From NCBI GenBank assembly GCA_003260325.1, contig MOLU01000001.1, positions 219,390 to 283,389 on the forward strand: a stretch of 64,000 bases of DNA, in the 5' to 3' direction. Below the pieces are notes generated by a model. The model had not been told where the DNA came from and ran no database searches. It worked only from the letters and a program-made list of their open reading frames with translations. The stretch comes from Candidatus Gracilibacteria bacterium GN02-872. Lineage in GTDB: Bacteria; Patescibacteriota; Gracilibacteria; BD1-5; UBA6164. Shown here piece by piece: positions 63,488 through 64,000 of the stretch. The position numbers were made by a program, and so were the translations under genes. How positions within the stretch are numbered: position 1 is the stretch's first letter; every line of letters starts with the position of its first letter.

Positions 63488-63511
63488 AAAAGGAGGTTAA
63501 GACCTCCTTTG
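63488..63511 (+). repeat. Hairpin with Shine-Dalgarno and anti-Shine-Dalgarno-like arms
   Basis: AAAGGAGGT and ACCTCCTTT pair perfectly around TAAG between two tRNA genes. There is no T-run, so it is not a standard terminator; it may be a processing stem. Confidence 0.6.
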
Positions 63512-63559
63512 TTGGAGATTTGCAAGAAATTAGGAACTAAACTTTAGGAACTAAAACTT

Positions 63560-63635
63560 GGGCCTGTAGCTCAGGGGTTAGAGCAGTCGGCTCATAACCG
63601 ATTGGTCATTGGTTCAATTCCAATCAGGCCCACCA
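63560..63635 (+). tRNA. tRNA-Met or tRNA-Ile2 (anticodon CAT), CCA encoded
   Basis: Acceptor GGGCCTG/CAGGCCC, D-arm GCTCAGGGGTTAGAGC, anticodon loop CTCATAA, T-arm ATTGGTTCAATTCCAAT, discriminator A and CCA. With a second CAT tRNA at 50455, one may be lysidine-modified tRNA-Ile; sequence alone cannot decide. Confidence 0.9.
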
Positions 63636-63945
63636 TTTATATGAAACAAAATAGTTTATTTATCATATCTTTAGCTTTTTTATAAAAAAGTTAAAAAAAG
63701 ATTTGACAAATATTTTATTATTGATAAAATGACGTGGCTTTTTGAAGAAAAGCATATAAAGTCTATTAGCACCTTAAAATAAAACGAATAATATATTAGA
63801 AGGAAAACCAAAAAATTGAGTAGGATAGTTTAGGAAAAAAAGAACTTCAAGAAGAACTGACTTTTATTTATTATCATGACAAAGAAAAACTAAAAGCTGA
63901 AGAAAAAGCTTTAGCTGAAAGTCTTTATAGAAAAGAAGTTGAAGA
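63636..63945 (+). other. No supported gene; gene remnants
   Basis: A promoter at 63703 is followed by a 17-codon ORF from ATG 63729 (MTWLFEEKHIKSISTLK) and then by a start-less charged open stretch (GKKELQEELTFIYYHDKEKL) up to the repeat arm. These look like debris of one or more genes. Confidence 0.4.
63703..63730 (+). promoter_or_regulatory. Strong promoter after the tRNA array
   Basis: TTGACA (63703-63708), 16 bp, TAAAAT (63725-63730). What it transcribes is unclear. Confidence 0.6.
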
Positions 63946-64000
63946 GAAAAACAAAGCAAATAAATGAAACAATAGAAAAATATTTTAAAGATGTGATTGA
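63946..64000 (+). repeat. Right arm of an inverted duplication, cut by window end
   Basis: The last 42 bases reproduce the ATP-grasp gene segment exactly, in opposite orientation on the chromosome. In the ATP-grasp frame it reads KQINETIEKYFKDVID, preceded by a TAG about 55 bp upstream. The duplicate may continue beyond the window. Confidence 0.85.

Overview
The window comes from an AT-rich bacterial genome that reads UGA as glycine (genetic code 25). Every long reading frame is interrupted by in-frame TGA, and these TGAs fall on invariant glycines: the HPHGGGEGH loop of ribosomal protein uL2 near 39421-39450, the P-loops of EF-G and Obg, the GGSSGGS loop of GatA, and the GyrB loops. TGG alone serves for tryptophan, and TAA/TAG are the stops. 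This code is known from the candidate phyla Absconditabacteria (SR1) and Gracilibacteria (BD1-5), so the window is assigned to that branch of the Patescibacteria/CPR. The absence of ribosomal protein uL30 from an otherwise complete spc-type cluster agrees with this. I cannot resolve the lineage further from the sequence. A naive stop-at-TGA reading breaks nearly all real genes; the coordinates here use TAA/TAG only.

Layout. 1-3522 (minus): leucyl aminopeptidase (partial) and four unknown genes. 3869-8125 (plus): a carboxy-terminal processing protease, an ABC exporter pair and an HTH membrane protein, then tRNA-Arg. 8351-10988 (minus): mutL and two small genes. 11135-13582 (plus): rplS, gatA and a membrane protein. 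13574-14401 (minus): a foreign-looking NAGPA/DUF2233 gene with no in-frame UGA. 14574-16154 (plus): a large coiled-coil protein. 16164-25451 (minus): comEC, lgt, efp, rny, fusA and prmC among others. 25451-31027 (minus): permease, fmt, a pilin-like protein, a WecA/MraY-type transferase and pheS. 31176-33589 (plus): copper ATPase and copper chaperone. 33867-36868 (plus): two papain-like (C39/C10-type) proteases interleaved with two cysteine-rich single-TM proteins. 37143-47145 (plus): the ribosomal protein cluster rplC to secY. 47349-51357 (minus): typA, rpsR, ssb, rpsF and an M48 peptidase, with a tRNA-Met on the plus strand. 51451-62021: a bacterial PH-domain membrane protein, obg, dut, an HTH regulator behind nine 18-bp tandem repeats, prfA (RF1), a nucleotidyltransferase, a lipoprotein and gyrB. 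62036-64000: an ATP-grasp gene, four tRNAs, and the start of an inverted copy of part of the ATP-grasp gene.

How the parts fit. Most of the window is translation and surface housekeeping of a reduced genome. prfA and prmC go together, since PrmC methylates the GGQ motif of release factors; RF1 recognises only UAA/UAG, as a UGA-recoded cell needs. lgt and the lipoprotein go together, as do the pilin-like protein and a ComEC without its metallo-beta-lactamase domain (possible DNA uptake). Many promoters can be read by eye as TTGNNN-16 bp-TATAAT-like; several sit inside or against the terminator of the preceding gene. Starts rarely have a Shine-Dalgarno sequence.

Most notable: the apparently transferred gene that keeps a UGA stop now readable as glycine; the interleaved protease/cysteine-rich membrane protein cassette with a possible -1 frameshift; the nine-unit operator-like repeat array; the terminator-embedded promoters; and the inverted duplication around the tRNA array.
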